Source: Neocallimastix lanati (nom. inval.) | Lineage: Eukaryota > Neocallimastigomycota > Neocallimastigomycetes > Neocallimastigales > Neocallimastigaceae | NCBI GenBank assembly: GCA_016946835.1 | Contig: JACVTC010000020.1 | Span: 1,000,001-1,020,000, forward strand | Length of the DNA stretch: 20,000 nucleotides | Direction: 5' to 3' | Part shown: piece after piece, positions 19,606-20,000 of the stretch | Layout: every line of letters begins with the position of its first letter | How positions within the stretch are numbered: the stretch's first letter is position 1 | Translations under genes and position numbers: made by a program | The notes under the pieces: generated by a model | What the model was told of the DNA's origin: nothing | Seen by the model: the letters and a program-made list of their open reading frames with translations, nothing else | Databases searched by the model: none

Positions 19606-20000
19606 TTAATATAACAATATGTATATATTTATTTATAAATATTATTATTTAAAAATATTATTATTTATAAATATTATATCAATAATATAACCAATATAGT
19701 CTGTTGAAACAATCATTCCAAAAAGTCAAACCATGGATAATTTAAAGAATTTCTTTAAAAATATTCATGAAGATGATAAAATTAATGAATTTAGTGAAGT
19801 TTGTGATATCGTAAGAGACTTAGATTTATCACAAGTACTTAAACAAGTTGAGGATAATTATGTTGATAATAATCCAGATAATGAAGCATTTGCTCTTATT
19901 GCCTTTTATAAGTTAAGACAAATGGAAATTGATGGAATAATTAAACAACATTTAGATGTCTTAAATGAAGCTATTGATTTATTTGAGAATAAAGGAAGTC
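18705..20000 (+). CDS. Spliced gene, 5' part: helical cytosolic protein, possibly a vesicle-tether subunit
   Basis: Exon 1 is 18705-19217 (171 codons) and exon 2 starts at 19700 and runs past the window edge; the phase-0 junction reads SLRVITD-SVETII. The ATG has A at -3 and an in-frame TAA lies 12 nt upstream. There is no signal peptide or membrane segment. Residues 1-55 are polar and basic (KRADKLREYYFPTKEPSQQ, IRKKRPSIVSS), probably disordered. From residue 77 the sequence turns helical: TISFNVESFVNDTLGEFGW, ALLEKIQNDFDSLRVITD, then in exon 2 MDNLKNFFKNIHEDDKINEF and IKQHLDVLNEAIDLFENKGS. The pattern F-x-V-x-x-F/Y-V followed by long amphipathic helices faintly resembles N-termini of CATCHR tether subunits (Exo84, Vps51, COG). 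That is a weak guess without a decisive motif. Mixed composition and clean frame across the splice argue that the gene is real and functional. Confidence 0.75.
19218..19699 (+). other. Spliceosomal intron, 482 nt, phase 0
   Basis: The donor GTAAGA at 19218 matches the consensus well and the acceptor is ATATAG ending at 19699. Without splicing, translation would stop at 19251-19253 after 11 more codons of Phe/Tyr-rich sequence. With splicing the frame stays open to the window end. The intron is nearly pure A/T and contains a T36 tract (19564-19599), about 100 nt before the acceptor. A branch-point-like ATAAC lies close to the 3' end (near 19687-19691). Confidence 0.8.
19564..19599. repeat. Poly-T tract, 36 nt, inside the intron
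   Basis: Uninterrupted T run within the 482-nt intron; the only long T tract of the window that lies inside a gene. It is in sense orientation as poly-U and might act like an extended pyrimidine tract, although it is distant from the acceptor. Confidence 0.9.

Overview
The window is extremely A+T-rich nuclear eukaryotic DNA: sparse, better-balanced coding islands sit in long stretches of almost pure A/T with homopolymer runs and simple repeats. A secreted Kre9/KNH-like GPI protein with an Asn-rich linker, an ankyrin-like protein and a spliced gene (GTAAGA...ATATAG intron) together fit an anaerobic gut fungus (Neocallimastigomycota) best. This is inferred from composition and gene type, with no marker gene in view. 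A social amoeba would share the composition, but the Kre9-like fold favours a fungus.

Layout. 1-1594: no intact gene; poly-T tracts, a (TAA)n microsatellite and one less A/T-biased island at about 345-715 that may be an eroded sequence. 1595-2425 (minus): intact single-exon gene for a small GPI-anchored cell-wall or secreted protein. 2426-10615: a gene desert of about 8 kb holding long poly-T tracts, a heptamer-type satellite (6861-7619) and a few possible gene relics. 10616-12140 (plus): an ankyrin-like gene whose frame is broken near 11058-11100 and which has in-frame stops at 11676 (TAA) and 12075 (TGA) before a final TAG at 12138. About 12145-12950: a 47/53-54-bp minisatellite, partly in a 148-bp higher-order pattern, starting right after that TAG. 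12951-18704: another desert with a short relic of unknown coding sequence (plus, 13445-13885), a probable non-LTR retrotransposon endonuclease relic (minus, 13979-14184), a 72-bp tandem duplication, a (TAA)n tract and a perfect hairpin. 18705-20000 (plus): the 5' part of a two-or-more-exon gene for a helical cytosolic protein; it runs off the window.

The three genes show no operon-like or functional link. Two look intact (one of them partial) and the ankyrin-like locus is probably a pseudogene or a badly resolved model. I found no tRNA, rRNA, CRISPR array or complete mobile element. The most noteworthy structures are the higher-order minisatellite abutting the broken gene, the one-sided strand bias of long poly-T tracts, and the side-by-side coding relics at 13.4-14.2 kb.
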